DNA of 64,000 nt from GWE2-51-13 sp041736705 (GCA_041736705.1 JBGSTC010000004.1:139410-203409); one strand, 5' to 3'. Shown: positions 1 through 9,157, numbered from the stretch's first letter. The notes: generated from the letters alone by a model not told the origin. Program-made: numbers and translations.

Positions 1-1
1 C

Positions 2-709
2 GACGTGGATGAGATGCATATCTTCGCGACGGCATCCCTTCGCAACATCGCCAATACCCAGCAGGCGAGAGAAGCGATCGAGCGCAACCTCAACATCAAA
101 ATCGACTTGTTGAGCGGGGATGAGGAAGCGGTGTTTGGATTCAACGGCGTCAAACGCGGGGTCGTATTACCGAAGGTCGGCGTCAGCGTGGATATCGGCG
201 GGGGTTCCTCGGAGATCACGTACTTCGCCAACGGTGTCCCCATCAACAGTATTTCCATTCCGTACGGAAGTTTAAACATGTACCTGAAACATATCCGCAA
301 CATCGTCCCGACCGCCAAGGAACATGAGAAGATGCGGGCGGACATCCAGGATGCCTTGTCGAAAGTCGACTTCCTGACGAACCTGAAGGTCGACAACCTG
401 GTCGGGATCGGCGGTTCCGCACGATCCATCCTGAAAATCTACCAAGCGCAAAACAACTTGGAAGAATCGATGTATGAACTGATCATCCCGACGGCGGAGA
501 TCACGCGCACGTCGATGATGGTCGAAGGGAAGAAAGCCGCGGGGATCAAACTCTTGTTGTCATCGGTCCCCGATCGTTTAACCACAGCACTACCGGGGGC
601 GATCATCATGGATGAAATCTGCCGTAACGTCCAAGCCAAGAATTTCATGCTTTCCAGATATGGCGTCCGCGAGGGGTATTTCTATTCCCGGATCTTAAAA
701 CAGGAGTAA
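2..709 (+). CDS. ppx: Exopolyphosphatase (Ppx/GppA family), C-terminal part
   Basis: This is the 3' part of a gene that begins upstream of the window. The family removes terminal phosphate from polyphosphate or pppGpp. The visible part carries the ASKHA ATPase-fold signature DIGGGSSE, a GDEEA segment just before it, the glycine-rich GIGGSARS loop, and a typical family C-terminus (SVPDRLTTALPGAIIM). The stop lies 3 bases before the ppk1 ATG, and the AGGAG used by ppk1 lies inside the last codons, so the two are translationally coupled. A hydrolase and a synthase of polyphosphate in one operon is a classical arrangement. GppA-like specificity cannot be excluded. Confidence 0.9.
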   Translation, partial: DVDEMHIFATASLRNIANTQQAREAIERNLNIKIDLLSGDEEAVFGFNGVKRGVVLPKVGVSVDIGGGSSEITYFANGVPINSISIPYGSLNMYLKHIRNIVPTAKEHEKMRADIQDALSKVDFLTNLKVDNLVGIGGSARSILKIYQAQNNLEESMYELIIPTAEITRTSMMVEGKKAAGIKLLLSSVPDRLTTALPGAIIMDEICRNVQAKNFMLSRYGVREGYFYSRILKQE

Positions 710-712
710 TCC

Positions 713-2833
713 ATGCCTGAATTCTACGACAACCGGGAACTGTCCTGGCTAAAGTTCAACCATCGTGTCCTTGAAGAAGCGGAGAACCTTGAGAATCCGC
801 TTTTTGAGCGACTCCGCTTCCTGGCGATCGTCGCCAACAACCTGGATGAGTTCTACATGGTCCGGGTGGGAAGCATGCATGATCAGATTTTGTTGGAGAA
901 ACCGGCCGACAATAAGACCGGGATGAGCGTCCGTGAACAGTTGGACGCGGTCTACCTGAAGACACAGAAACACAATAAGGATCGGGACAAGGCGTTTGAG
1001 AAGTTATCGAAAGAATTAAAGGACAAGAATGTCCATTTCTTGCGTCCGGAGAATCTTTCTTCGGATGAGAAAGAGATGATGAAACAGTATTTCGACCAAG
1101 AGGTGATGCCCTTGCTTTCACCCCAAGTCGTCGACCCCAAACACCCCTTTCCTTTTCTAGCCAACCGTCAAAGCTACATCATCGTCCAATTGAATCTGAA
1201 AAACAAGAAATCGTTGGGGATCATTGCGATCAACCGCCAGTTCCTGAAACCCTTGGTGTTCATCCCAGGGAAGAAAGCCGTGAAGTTCATGCGCATGGAG
1301 GATTTGATCCTGATGTTCGCGCAACGCGTATTCCGCGATATGAACATCGAAGGAAGATCCGTGGTACGGATCATCCGCAATGCGGATTTGGATGCGGAAG
1401 AAGCGTATTACGACGAAGACATCGATTATCGCGAGTTCATGAAGATGTTGATCAAGAAGAGATCGAAACTCAGACCGGTGAGGGTGGAATTCTCCGAAGA
1501 CGTACCGAAAGAACTGAAAGCGAGCTTGCGTAAACGGTTGAAACTGACGGCGTCGCAGATGTTCATCGTGAAGTCGCCGCTGAGTTTCGAGTTCATCGCA
1601 CCGTTGGAAGAGAAACTCCATTCGACCCACCGCGATTCGTTTTTCTATCCGCAACTTACCCCGCAAGTCACACCGTATGCGGAGCCCAATTCATCCATCA
1701 TGCGTCAGATCCTGGATCATGACATCTTCATTTCCTATCCTTTCCAGAATACGACACCGGTCTTGAAGCTTCTTCAAGAAGCGGCGTTGGATAAGAAAGT
1801 CGTGGCGATCAAGATCGCCCTCTACCGTGTCGCAAGCGAATCCAAGATCATCGCGGCGTTGACGGAAGCGGCGGAGAATGGGAAAGACGTCGTCGTGGCG
1901 ATGGAGTTGAAAGCGCGGTTCGACGAAGAAAACAACATCAACTGGTCGGATAAACTGGAAGATGCGGGATGCAAGGTCATCTATGGGATCGACTATTATA
2001 AGGTCCATTCGAAGATCATGGTCATCTTGCGGAAGGATGGGAATCTGACCCAGACCTTCACCCATGTTTCTTCCGGCAACTATAACGAAAAGACCTCCAG
2101 ACTGTATACCGATGTCAACCTGATCACCGCCAACCGGGAGATCGGGGAGGATGCCTTGGAGTTCTTCAACCTGCTTCAGTTGGCGAAGATCTCCGAAGCC
2201 AACGACTTCACCCATTTCCTGGCTTCCCCGATGGGGATCAAAACCAAGTTCATCGCCTTGATCCAAGAAGAAATCAAAGTACACAACGTCCATGGGGACG
2301 GACACATTTTCTTCAAGATGAATTCTTTGACGGACAAGGATGTGTTGGATACCTTGGTCGAGGCATCGAAAGCCGGCGTGAAAGTCGATCTCTTGGTGCG
2401 GGGGATTTGCTGTCAAATCCCGGGGATTCCCGACGTCAGCGAAAACATCCGGGTACGGTCGATCATCGGGCGTTTCCTGGAGCACTCACGGATCTATTAC
2501 TTCCATGCCCACGGAGAGGAGAAGATGTACATCTCTTCCGCCGACCTGATGACACGCAATACGGAGAAACGGGTCGAGTTGGCTTGTCCGGTCTATGACG
2601 CGAAGATCAAGGAAGAATTGAAGACGATCTTGGCGGTCGGATGGAAAGACAATGTGAATGTCCGCGTGATGGACGAGCAGGGAGAATACAAACGGATGAA
2701 GAGGGAGAAACCGGCGATCAACAGCCAACTCCAACTTTATCAGAGGGCGTATATGGAAGCCGAGAAAGACTTCCCCGATACCCTTGAACTTGAACCGATC
2801 CCCTGGGATGAGATTACCCGGGAAATATTCTAA
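713..2833 (+). CDS. ppk1: Polyphosphate kinase 1
   Basis: Reversibly transfers the gamma-phosphate of ATP to growing polyphosphate chains. The 706 residues match the usual PPK1 length. The N-terminal domain opens with NRELSWLKFN, a PPK1 hallmark. Two phospholipase-D-like catalytic domains follow. The first has KVHSKIMVI with His432, equivalent by position to the autophosphorylated His435 of E. coli. The second has FHAHGEEKMYISS (His598/His600), and the family C-terminal TRNTEKRVEL is present. It starts 3 bases after the ppx stop, with AGGAG at 702-706. A hairpin terminator follows directly. No broken motif is seen, so the enzyme looks functional. Confidence 0.97.
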   Translation: MPEFYDNRELSWLKFNHRVLEEAENLENPLFERLRFLAIVANNLDEFYMVRVGSMHDQILLEKPADNKTGMSVREQLDAVYLKTQKHNKDRDKAFEKLSKELKDKNVHFLRPENLSSDEKEMMKQYFDQEVMPLLSPQVVDPKHPFPFLANRQSYIIVQLNLKNKKSLGIIAINRQFLKPLVFIPGKKAVKFMRMEDLILMFAQRVFRDMNIEGRSVVRIIRNADLDAEEAYYDEDIDYREFMKMLIKKRSKLRPVRVEFSEDVPKELKASLRKRLKLTASQMFIVKSPLSFEFIAPLEEKLHSTHRDSFFYPQLTPQVTPYAEPNSSIMRQILDHDIFISYPFQNTTPVLKLLQEAALDKKVVAIKIALYRVASESKIIAALTEAAENGKDVVVAMELKARFDEENNINWSDKLEDAGCKVIYGIDYYKVHSKIMVILRKDGNLTQTFTHVSSGNYNEKTSRLYTDVNLITANREIGEDALEFFNLLQLAKISEANDFTHFLASPMGIKTKFIALIQEEIKVHNVHGDGHIFFKMNSLTDKDVLDTLVEASKAGVKVDLLVRGICCQIPGIPDVSENIRVRSIIGRFLEHSRIYYFHAHGEEKMYISSADLMTRNTEKRVELACPVYDAKIKEELKTILAVGWKDNVNVRVMDEQGEYKRMKREKPAINSQLQLYQRAYMEAEKDFPDTLELEPIPWDEITREIF

Positions 2834-2843
2834 AAAGAAAAAC

Positions 2844-2865
2844 GGTGAGCGAATCACCATTTTTT
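2844..2865. terminator. Bidirectional terminator between ppk1 and nagA
   Basis: A short GGTGA/TCACC stem is followed by six T on the plus strand and preceded by an A run on the other side. It can end both ppk1 and the converging nagA gene. Confidence 0.65.
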
Positions 2866-3992
2866 CATGCAATTTTCTTCCCTCCCACATACGTGGCAAG
2901 AAGCTTCATCGAGGGATCCACGATCAGTAGATCCGCTTTCTTATCGACCTTGATCGATCCGAGTCGGTCATCGCACTGAAGGAAACGGGCGGGATAGAGA
3001 CTGGCCATCTTCACGGCTTCTTCGAATGGAAGAATCTCCCGCTCCAATAATTTACATAGATTCTGATAGAGGGTGAAATAACATCCTTGGATCCCTCCGT
3101 GTTCATCCAGGATCCGGCAATCTTCTCCCACCGTGCGTCGATGACCTTTGAGTGAATACTCGCCGGAGGGTTGTCCGGCCAAGGATACGGAATCGGAGAC
3201 CAGGATGATTTGTTGGTGTTCCTTCACTTTCAAAATCAAGCGGACCATCTCTTCGCTGACATGGATGAAATCAGTGATCAGTTCGCACACGATGTTTGGA
3301 TCCAAGAGTCCGACCCCCATCACCCCGACATTCCTTTGATGCATCACGCCCATGTTGTTTCCGGTGTGGGTCAGCGCATCGACGAGATGCATTTCCGTGA
3401 ACTTCTTGAATTCCTTTGAAGTCATCAAGGTATGCCCGGCGGATACCTTGATACCTTGCTTGTGTAGATATTCCATCCCTTCCATGGCCCCTTCCAGTTC
3501 AGGCGCGACCATGACGTATTTCAATCGGTTTCCGCTGCGTTGGATCAATTCTTCCAGATGCTCGATCGAAGGCAGGTTCAGTTGCTTGTTGGGTTGACGA
3601 TAGCCCGCATACTGCAGGTTACTGAAATAGGCTTCCAAATTCAATCCTAGGAATCGTGCACCGTTTTCTTTCGTCGTGTAGTTCCGGATCGCGTCGTAGT
3701 TCTGCGGATCGATGCTGGGTAGACAGGAAGTGGTCCCCTGTTTCGCCATTTCATGGAGAAAGAGATCGAACTCGGTTTCATCGAGAATAACATTGGGATC
3801 CAGTCTTCCTTTGTATCCGTGCAGATGGACATCCACCAATCCGGGAAGAACCATGGCGTCCAAGACATCGAGATCGACGACCCCTTGATACTCTTCCTTG
3901 GCGAGGATGCGTTTGATGTTCCCTTCCTCGATTTCGAGATACCCATCGAGAAATCCTTCTTCCGTTAAGATTTTTCTGCTTTGGATGATCAT
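2865..3992 (-). CDS. nagA: N-acetylglucosamine-6-phosphate deacetylase
   Basis: Converts GlcNAc-6-phosphate to glucosamine-6-phosphate and acetate in the cytoplasm, feeding amino-sugar use and cell-wall recycling. It has the amidohydrolase fold: metal-binding HLHG (His56, His58), LNLEAYFS supplying the metal-ligand Glu, AGHTLM and LTHTGNNM histidines, and the catalytic Asp in LVSDSV. The frame is open to 4037, but AAAGGAG (3999-4005) precedes tandem ATGs at 3995 and 3992, and a TATAAT at 4036-4041 lies inside the longer frame. That makes the far-upstream start unlikely; 3992 gives the best spacing (6 nt), 3995 is possible. No nagB is adjacent, so the gene seems to stand alone. Confidence 0.93.
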   Translation of the reverse strand: MIIQSRKILTEEGFLDGYLEIEEGNIKRILAKEEYQGVVDLDVLDAMVLPGLVDVHLHGYKGRLDPNVILDETEFDLFLHEMAKQGTTSCLPSIDPQNYDAIRNYTTKENGARFLGLNLEAYFSNLQYAGYRQPNKQLNLPSIEHLEELIQRSGNRLKYVMVAPELEGAMEGMEYLHKQGIKVSAGHTLMTSKEFKKFTEMHLVDALTHTGNNMGVMHQRNVGVMGVGLLDPNIVCELITDFIHVSEEMVRLILKVKEHQQIILVSDSVSLAGQPSGEYSLKGHRRTVGEDCRILDEHGGIQGCYFTLYQNLCKLLEREILPFEEAVKMASLYPARFLQCDDRLGSIKVDKKADLLIVDPSMKLLATYVGGKKIA

Positions 3993-4035
3993 CATGTACT
4001 CCTTTGATTCATTAGCATCACAATTCATTGGTTTC

Positions 4036-4041
4036 ATTATA
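4036..4041 (-). promoter_or_regulatory. Probable -10 box of nagA
   Basis: Minus-strand TATAAT about 44 bases before the chosen start. No good -35 box is visible at 17 bases, so only the -10 is called. Confidence 0.4.
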
Positions 4042-4065
4042 CCATCCCGTCTCTCTTCGCCCGTA

Positions 4066-4093
4066 TAAAAGACGATCGATGGTGTCGATCGTC
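4066..4093 (-). terminator. Terminator of the PHP phosphatase gene
   Basis: On the minus strand GACGATCGA pairs perfectly with TCGATCGTC over a 5-base loop and is followed by TTTT. Confidence 0.7.
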
Positions 4094-4103
4094 TCGCGTT
4101 TTT

Positions 4104-4844
4104 CTATCTTCGCTCCAGCGTTTCATCCTGAATCAAGCGTTTCGGATTATCGACCATCAACCGCTTCGCTTCGTTCTCGCCGAACTTCTCTTGGATAATG
4201 GCATAGATGCCTCCGAGTCGATTCGTGCGTGTCCCTTGGTGGCGATGGGCATCCGTGGCGATCACATCGCAATATCCGTCTTCCATCATGCGCCAAGCCA
4301 GGTTATGATTGGCTTCACGGGTCGGATCCAACAGGCTGGTGCTGTTGATCTGGAAGAAACATCCGAGCGATTTCCAATACTCGAGTTTTCCGTAGTTTTC
4401 ATGGACCTGGGGATAGCGTTCGGGATGGGCGATGATGACTTTATAGCCCAGTTCAAGTACCGAGCGGATCGCCTGGTCCTCGTCGATCTCGAATTGAAGG
4501 TTCTTGTTCCAAGGGATTTCGCAGAGCACCCACTTCGAATCGTTGAGGGTGGCGATGCGTCCGTCTTTCAGCCATTCGATCGCCTTGGGTGTCAGCATCA
4601 GTTCGCTGCCCAGATGAAACTTGATTTTCATATTTTGCCGCTTCATCTCCGCGAGTATTTCGCGATAGATCGGAAGGAGAGTTTCTTTATCGTTTTCGAA
4701 CTTGATACCCGGGACGCAGTGGCTGGTCGAGACGACGTTCGTCATCCCGTCCGCTTGAGCGACCTTCAGCATTTCGATCGAATCGTGTAGGGTTTGTGCG
4801 CCGTCATCCACTCCGAAGAGGATATGGCAATGTGTGTCGATCAT
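4104..4844 (-). CDS. PHP-type protein-tyrosine phosphatase (CpsB/YwqE-like)
   Basis: A 246-residue PHP-fold phosphoesterase. Relatives dephosphorylate bacterial tyrosine kinases that control capsule or exopolysaccharide synthesis. Visible metal ligands are DTHCHIL at the N-terminus, STSH near residue 40, the Glu in GSELMLT, HPERY, and the C-terminal ATDAHRH. The GVDDGAQTL segment after the first histidines is typical of the CpsB branch rather than of histidinol phosphatases. The start is supported by GGAG 6 bases upstream and by a strong promoter. No capsule genes or tyrosine kinase are nearby, so the substrate is not shown by context. Confidence 0.85.
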   Translation of the reverse strand: MIDTHCHILFGVDDGAQTLHDSIEMLKVAQADGMTNVVSTSHCVPGIKFENDKETLLPIYREILAEMKRQNMKIKFHLGSELMLTPKAIEWLKDGRIATLNDSKWVLCEIPWNKNLQFEIDEDQAIRSVLELGYKVIIAHPERYPQVHENYGKLEYWKSLGCFFQINSTSLLDPTREANHNLAWRMMEDGYCDVIATDAHRHQGTRTNRLGGIYAIIQEKFGENEAKRLMVDNPKRLIQDETLERR

Positions 4845-4870
4845 GGTGTTCTCCGTTCACTTGCCTTTTC

Positions 4871-4899
4871 ATTATAGGTTTCTACATCCCGTAATTCAA
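4871..4899 (-). promoter_or_regulatory. SigA-type promoter of the PHP phosphatase
   Basis: Minus-strand TTGAAT, a 17-base spacer and a perfect TATAAT, ending 27 bases before the ATG. Confidence 0.7.
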
Positions 4900-4910
4900 T
4901 GAATCCAACC

Positions 4911-4931
4911 AAAAAAAGTCCTTTCGGACTT
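4911..4931 (-). terminator. Terminator of the 131-residue hypothetical gene
   Basis: AAGTCC, loop GAAA, GGACTT and seven T on the minus strand. The stem overlaps the stop codon of the gene. Confidence 0.85.
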
Positions 4932-5325
4932 AGTTTTCTTCGTTCAATGCACGCAATACCCGCCACGCATCCCGGTTTTGAACCGGGATCGTTTCCGTGA
5001 TCTCTCCATTCTTGATCAGTACTTCCCCTGTCATCGCACCGCTCTTGATGAAGATTTTTCCTTGAAGACCTTTGTTTGTATTCGAGAACGCGAAGCGCAT
5101 GCTTTGGTATTCGACTTCGAACCCTTCATCGATCAATCGGTCATAGACATGGGAATCATACTTGCGGAGTTGCTTCATCAAGACGACGGTCAAGGGACCA
5201 TCGATCTGTCGGGTGAAGTAGTTTTGGACCTTGGTGTTTGATGTTTCGACGGTGGAACTGTTGAAACCTCGCCATGTCTGTAGAAAGGCACTCATCTTGA
5301 CGACTTCGCTCAATTTGGTGATCAT
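4930..5325 (-). CDS. Hypothetical protein, 131 aa
   Basis: Not recognised. AGGAGG five bases before the ATG at 5325 decides the start; the frame stays open to 5376 without another good ribosome site. The sequence shows an N-terminal helical part (KLSEVVKMSAFLQTW), a middle with DSHVYDRLIDEGFEVEY, and an alternating beta-rich C-terminal half ending NRDAWRVLRALNEEN. It has no signal peptide or membrane segment, so it is probably a small cytoplasmic protein. It is monocistronic with its own terminator, between the PHP phosphatase and the two-component genes. No function is proposed. Confidence 0.75.
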   Translation of the reverse strand: MITKLSEVVKMSAFLQTWRGFNSSTVETSNTKVQNYFTRQIDGPLTVVLMKQLRKYDSHVYDRLIDEGFEVEYQSMRFAFSNTNKGLQGKIFIKSGAMTGEVLIKNGEITETIPVQNRDAWRVLRALNEEN

Positions 5326-5444
5326 TGGATCCTCCTGACAGTCTCGGACTGTTCTCTTCTGATTCAACGATATCACCTTTCAATCAGGAATCAAGAAACA
5401 GTAAAATACTTTACTTTCTTGTCCAATTCCATGGACATAAGAAT

Positions 5445-6890
5445 CTAGAGCGAGATGGTGAAGATGAATGTGCTTCCCTTTTCTTCGCTGCTTTGGACAT
5501 CGATGCGGATGTTATGGCGGGAGGCGATGTTGGAGGCGATGGCGAGTCCCAATCCGCTGCCGGTGGCGTTGTTTGGGTCCTTGATGCGTTGATAGCGTTT
5601 GAAGAGTTGGTCTTGTCGCTCTTGCGACATGCCCGGACCTTCGTCCTGGATGGCGACGATGAGTTTGGCTTTGTCTTTCTTGGCGGATACACGGATCGAT
5701 TTATCGCTCGGGGTGAATTTGAGTGCGTTGTCCATCACCGCGTTCAGCATCATCCGTAACCGGTCGTAGTCGCCTTTGATTTTCCATACCCCTTCTTCGA
5801 TATCAGAAGTCAGGGCGATGTCGTTCTTGCGGGCGCGTTCCACGCTTCCGCGCAGGACGTCGTTGAGGATGTCGTGGAATTCCACATCGCTGAAGACCAA
5901 TTTGAAATCGGGGTCTTCCAGACGGCTTAATTCAAGCAAATCGCCGATCAGCCGTTGCATCCCCGTGGTTTCGCGGATCATCTGCGCACTGACGTCGTCC
6001 AGGCTGTATTCTTCGGGATAGATCCCGTCCCTCAAGCCTTCCGCATAACCCCTGAGTACGGTGACCGGGGTGCGGAGTTCATGGGTGATGTCGGCGATGA
6101 AGTTCTGACGCATCTTCTCCAGGTTCGCGCTTTGGCGCGACGCGTCTTCCAAGCGTTTTCCCAAGACGTTCAGGTTTCTTCCCAGATCCCCGATTTCATC
6201 GTTGCTTTGGTTGTTTAGGCGGATGTCATAGCGGCCTTGGGCGAGTTGCGTGACGGCTTGGTCCATGGTGAGGACGGGTTTGATGAAGCGTTTGGAGAGG
6301 AAGTATCCCGCCAGGACGGCGATGATGATGCCGACGAAGGTGCTCATGAAGAGGATGCGGATCCCCACGTTGGCCGTGCTTTGGATCATGGTGACCGAGG
6401 CGCTGATCAAAATCGCCGCGATGACTTGGTTTTGGGCATTGTAGACGGGGACGCCGACCGTCAGGGTCCGTGAGCGATAGATGTCGGAGAAGGTGTCGGT
6501 GCTTCGCTCTTCGCCGGACAGGACGTCGTCGACGACGTTGCGTACACGCAAAGTCAGGGTCGAGGTGTTGTTATGCATCCCCATGCCCATCCCGTTGTTT
6601 CCGCTGATCGACCGTGCCCAGATTTTCCCATCCTGGGTGACGACCCAGAGTTGGGCGTCTTCCAGAACATCGTCCAGTTCGCTGAAGCGGGCTAAGAGTT
6701 CGGTGTTGGTGACATTCTCGTCCCCCAGCAAATCCGCGAGTTCGCGGGCGTTGCTTGTGATTTCGGCTTTGACGTTGTCGACTGTCTGGTTACGGAACAT
6801 CATGATGAACATCATACTGAGAATCAAGGCGAAAAGCAGGATGACCCCGACGAAATAGGTGATCAAACGACGTGTGATCCCGGATTTCAT
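5445..6890 (-). CDS. Sensor histidine kinase
   Basis: Membrane-bound kinase of an OmpR-type two-component pair. It has TM1 at about 10-32, an extracellular sensor region to about 175, TM2 at about 178-198 (LFMSTFVGIIIAVLAGYFL), HAMP to about 250, and a HisKA domain with phospho-acceptor His270 in DITHELRTPV. A HATPase_c domain follows with DNALKFTP (N box), DEGPGMS (G1) and GSGLGLAI (G2). The sensor loop contains an unusual run rich in Met, Gly and His (about 97-108), which could bind a soft metal; this is inference only. Its start overlaps the stop of the upstream response regulator by 4 bases (ATGA), so the two are co-translated. Confidence 0.95.
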   Translation of the reverse strand: MKSGITRRLITYFVGVILLFALILSMMFIMMFRNQTVDNVKAEITSNARELADLLGDENVTNTELLARFSELDDVLEDAQLWVVTQDGKIWARSISGNNGMGMGMHNNTSTLTLRVRNVVDDVLSGEERSTDTFSDIYRSRTLTVGVPVYNAQNQVIAAILISASVTMIQSTANVGIRILFMSTFVGIIIAVLAGYFLSKRFIKPVLTMDQAVTQLAQGRYDIRLNNQSNDEIGDLGRNLNVLGKRLEDASRQSANLEKMRQNFIADITHELRTPVTVLRGYAEGLRDGIYPEEYSLDDVSAQMIRETTGMQRLIGDLLELSRLEDPDFKLVFSDVEFHDILNDVLRGSVERARKNDIALTSDIEEGVWKIKGDYDRLRMMLNAVMDNALKFTPSDKSIRVSAKKDKAKLIVAIQDEGPGMSQERQDQLFKRYQRIKDPNNATGSGLGLAIASNIASRHNIRIDVQSSEEKGSTFIFTISL

Positions 6891-7582
6891 TTGGATTCCT
6901 CCTTGGCTTCGAATTTATACCCGACACCCCAGATGGTTTTGATGTCCCACAGGGGATGCGGCATCGCATCCAGTTTCGTACGAAGACGCGTCATATGCGA
7001 ATCGACCGTGCGGCTATCGCCGTAATAGTTGTAGCCCCAACATTGGTTCAACAGGTTCTCGCGGGAGAACGCCCTTCCCGGATGGGAGGCGAGGGTCCAC
7101 AACAGTTCGATTTCTTTCTTGGTAAGGCTGATTTTCAATTCATCGATCTTGACGATGTATTCATCCAGGTCGACCGTCAGGTTATGCAGGTGCAGACGTT
7201 GTTTTTCATCCGCATTGACACGGTCCAAGCGACGTAGGATCGCCTTGACCCGGGCCATGACTTCCCCGGGGGAGAAGGGTTTGACGATGTAGTCGTCGGC
7301 TCCGATCTCCAAGCCCATGATGCGTTCGAAATCTTCGCCTCTCGCGGTGATCATCAAGATGGGGACACTGGATTCTTTACGGATCTCGCGGACCACGGTG
7401 AATCCGTCCATTTTGGGCATCATCACGTCCAAAAGAACGATGTCGAAATCATCGTTCAGAGCTTTGGTCAGAGCATCGCTGCCGTCATGGGCAGCCGTAA
7501 CTTCATATCCTTCTTTTTTTGCGTAGCTTTCAAGGATTTGGACGATCGATTCGTTGTCGTCCGCAATCAGCATGCGTGTCAT
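6887..7582 (-). CDS. OmpR/PhoB-family response regulator
   Basis: The receiver domain carries the acidic pair in ADDNES, phospho-acceptor Asp52 (VLLDVMMP), the Thr of MITARG and Lys of VKPFSPGE. A C-terminal winged-helix domain follows, with LTKKEIELLWTL and GYNYYGDSRTVDSHMTRLRTKL, the OmpR DNA-recognition signature. It partners the overlapping kinase downstream. The frame is open to 7606, but a TACAAT-like -10 overlaps that far start and AGGTGGG lies just before tandem ATGs at 7585 and 7582. The ATG at 7582 or the one at 7573 is more likely. Targets are not evident; a C39-like peptidase and a lipoprotein lie upstream on the same strand. Confidence 0.95.
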   Translation of the reverse strand: MTRMLIADDNESIVQILESYAKKEGYEVTAAHDGSDALTKALNDDFDIVLLDVMMPKMDGFTVVREIRKESSVPILMITARGEDFERIMGLEIGADDYIVKPFSPGEVMARVKAILRRLDRVNADEKQRLHLHNLTVDLDEYIVKIDELKISLTKKEIELLWTLASHPGRAFSRENLLNQCWGYNYYGDSRTVDSHMTRLRTKLDAMPHPLWDIKTIWGVGYKFEAKEESK

Positions 7583-7641
7583 CATCCCACCTGCCTTCTT
7601 GTCCATTGTAACATCGGTTTATGACGAAAGTATGACGGAGT

Positions 7642-8259
7642 TTAGGCTTGGATGCGATAAACGACGAATCCTCCGCCGTCTTTGGTTTTGGCATACCATT
7701 GGTCGAGGTTGACGGAGATCAGTTTCCCTCCGTCGAAGATATCCAGATACATTTCATCCTTGGTGGACATTTCGATGCCGACCACGGTCACCCAATGCCA
7801 GGCGTCCAGTTGCTTCTCTTCCCCGTTATGCAGGTTCAGGAAGGCAATCGGGAGGTCATAGTCGATGGCTTGACGCATGAAGTCCCGGACTTCGGACAAG
7901 GGTTTACGCAGTTCTTTCTTCTTGGGGACGTCGATCACGTCGACCGTGAAGGATTTCCCTTGATCACGTAGAAACGCACTCATTCCGGTCGTAAAGATCT
8001 GTGTGTTCTTCACACCACCGCCAAATCGCGGTGTCACGTACTTCCAGATCGCATCCATGATTTCCAGTCCTTCTTCCATCGTCCGGTTGCGATCCAATCG
8101 CGGTAGATGATACAGGTAAAGGTTGGATGCGGCGGTAGGACCGCAACCCGATAATCGCTTCCATTTCGTTTTATAGAACTCTTGGTCCAATCCCAGATGG
8201 AATTCCCCATCGGGAAGTCGGATCGCAAGCGCATCCTTGTCTTTGATCGATGTATTCAT
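7642..8259 (-). CDS. C39-like/papain-fold cysteine peptidase family protein
   Basis: A 205-residue protein with the usual C39_2-family layout: a catalytic Cys in SGCGPTAASNLYLY, a catalytic His in WHWVTVVG and an Asp in the following strand region. No signal peptide or transmembrane segment is visible, so it may be cytosolic or leave by a non-classical route. GGAGG lies 7 bases before the ATG. The partner response-regulator operon lies just downstream on the same strand (stop at 7642, regulator start 7582). Family proteins are mostly uncharacterised; the substrate is unknown. Confidence 0.7.
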   Translation of the reverse strand: MNTSIKDKDALAIRLPDGEFHLGLDQEFYKTKWKRLSGCGPTAASNLYLYHLPRLDRNRTMEEGLEIMDAIWKYVTPRFGGGVKNTQIFTTGMSAFLRDQGKSFTVDVIDVPKKKELRKPLSEVRDFMRQAIDYDLPIAFLNLHNGEEKQLDAWHWVTVVGIEMSTKDEMYLDIFDGGKLISVNLDQWYAKTKDGGGFVVYRIQA

Positions 8260-8328
8260 AAGAAGCCTCCGTCTTTCCCATACTTTACCACGCTTTTCCT
8301 TAAGTTTGTGTCGGTTTGACTACGCAAG

Positions 8329-8357
8329 AAAAAAGAAGCGGGATTTTTCGTCGCTTC
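8329..8357 (-). terminator. Terminator of the lipoprotein gene
   Basis: Minus-strand GAAGCG/CGCTTC stem with a 12-base loop followed by six T, directly after the stop at 8365. Confidence 0.6.
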
Positions 8358-8364
8358 TTCTTCT

Positions 8365-9045
8365 TTATTTTTGTGTGGCGATGACGGTGATCTTATCCAG
8401 ATAGAACTTCGTGAATCCTTCAAAAGCGGAATCCGTTCCGATCAAGAGATAGACCGTGCCGTCGCTTGTGGTCTTCAATGTCACGTTCGCTTCCGCATTC
8501 TTGTAGATCATCCCCGTGGCGGAACCTTCGGGTTTCGCCATGGTCGTGGCGACCACGACCGTCTCTCCGCCTTCCGATTGATTCCCGATGTCGACGTTGA
8601 GGCGATAGACCCCCTGGCTATCCAGGGCGGCGACGGGTTTGACCCCGACGACGCCGGCTTTCACATAGACGCTATCCGCCGGTGATCCTCCGACCCCCAC
8701 CGATCCCGATTCTTCACTCGTCCCCAGCTTGAATTTGATCAGGAAGGTATACGTCGTGTTCTTCTTCAAGCCCGAGATCAACTTCGTATATCCCATGAAT
8801 AAATCGTCGCTCCGGTTCATCCCCTCGATATACAGAGCCTGGGTCGCACCGGTGATGTCCGGTTTGTTTCTTCCCCAGGCGAACTCATAGGTCGTATACC
8901 CGTTCCCGTCGTCGTGATAATCGCCGTAGATCTGCGAGAACCCCTCGTCGTTGGTTTCGAATTCATACTTAAAGACTTGCCGGTCCGCTTTCTGACATCC
9001 CGCAAGAACCATCAGACAGACTAAACCGATCATTAAACGTTTCAT
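8365..9045 (-). CDS. Secreted lipoprotein, hypothetical
   Basis: Has a lipoprotein signal: KR, then a hydrophobic stretch (LMIGLVCLMVLAG) and lipobox LAGC. Cys16 is therefore expected to be lipidated and the protein anchored outside the membrane. The mature part is beta-rich and repeats aromatic and glycine residues like a carbohydrate-binding or jelly-roll module (GYTTYEFAWG, TTYTFLIKFKLG, GTVYLLIGTDSAFEGFTKFYLDKITV). That resemblance is weak and by eye. AGAGGTGG precedes the ATG at 9045; the frame extends to 9066 without support. It is a single gene with its own terminator. Confidence 0.8.
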   Translation of the reverse strand: MKRLMIGLVCLMVLAGCQKADRQVFKYEFETNDEGFSQIYGDYHDDGNGYTTYEFAWGRNKPDITGATQALYIEGMNRSDDLFMGYTKLISGLKKNTTYTFLIKFKLGTSEESGSVGVGGSPADSVYVKAGVVGVKPVAALDSQGVYRLNVDIGNQSEGGETVVVATTMAKPEGSATGMIYKNAEANVTLKTTSDGTVYLLIGTDSAFEGFTKFYLDKITVIATQK

Positions 9046-9157
9046 AGGTCCACCTCTTTTTGTCATTTTACTACATTGAACGTTAGTACAACGTTAAGTT
9101 GATCAATGACTATTAAGAAGCAGAGAGTTTTCTGAACTTCCCGCTGTATTCATCGAA

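Noticed and set aside
1157..2485. Long open frames antisense to ppk1
   Set aside because: They mirror the codon structure of a clear ppk1 gene and have no ribosome sites or recognisable motifs.
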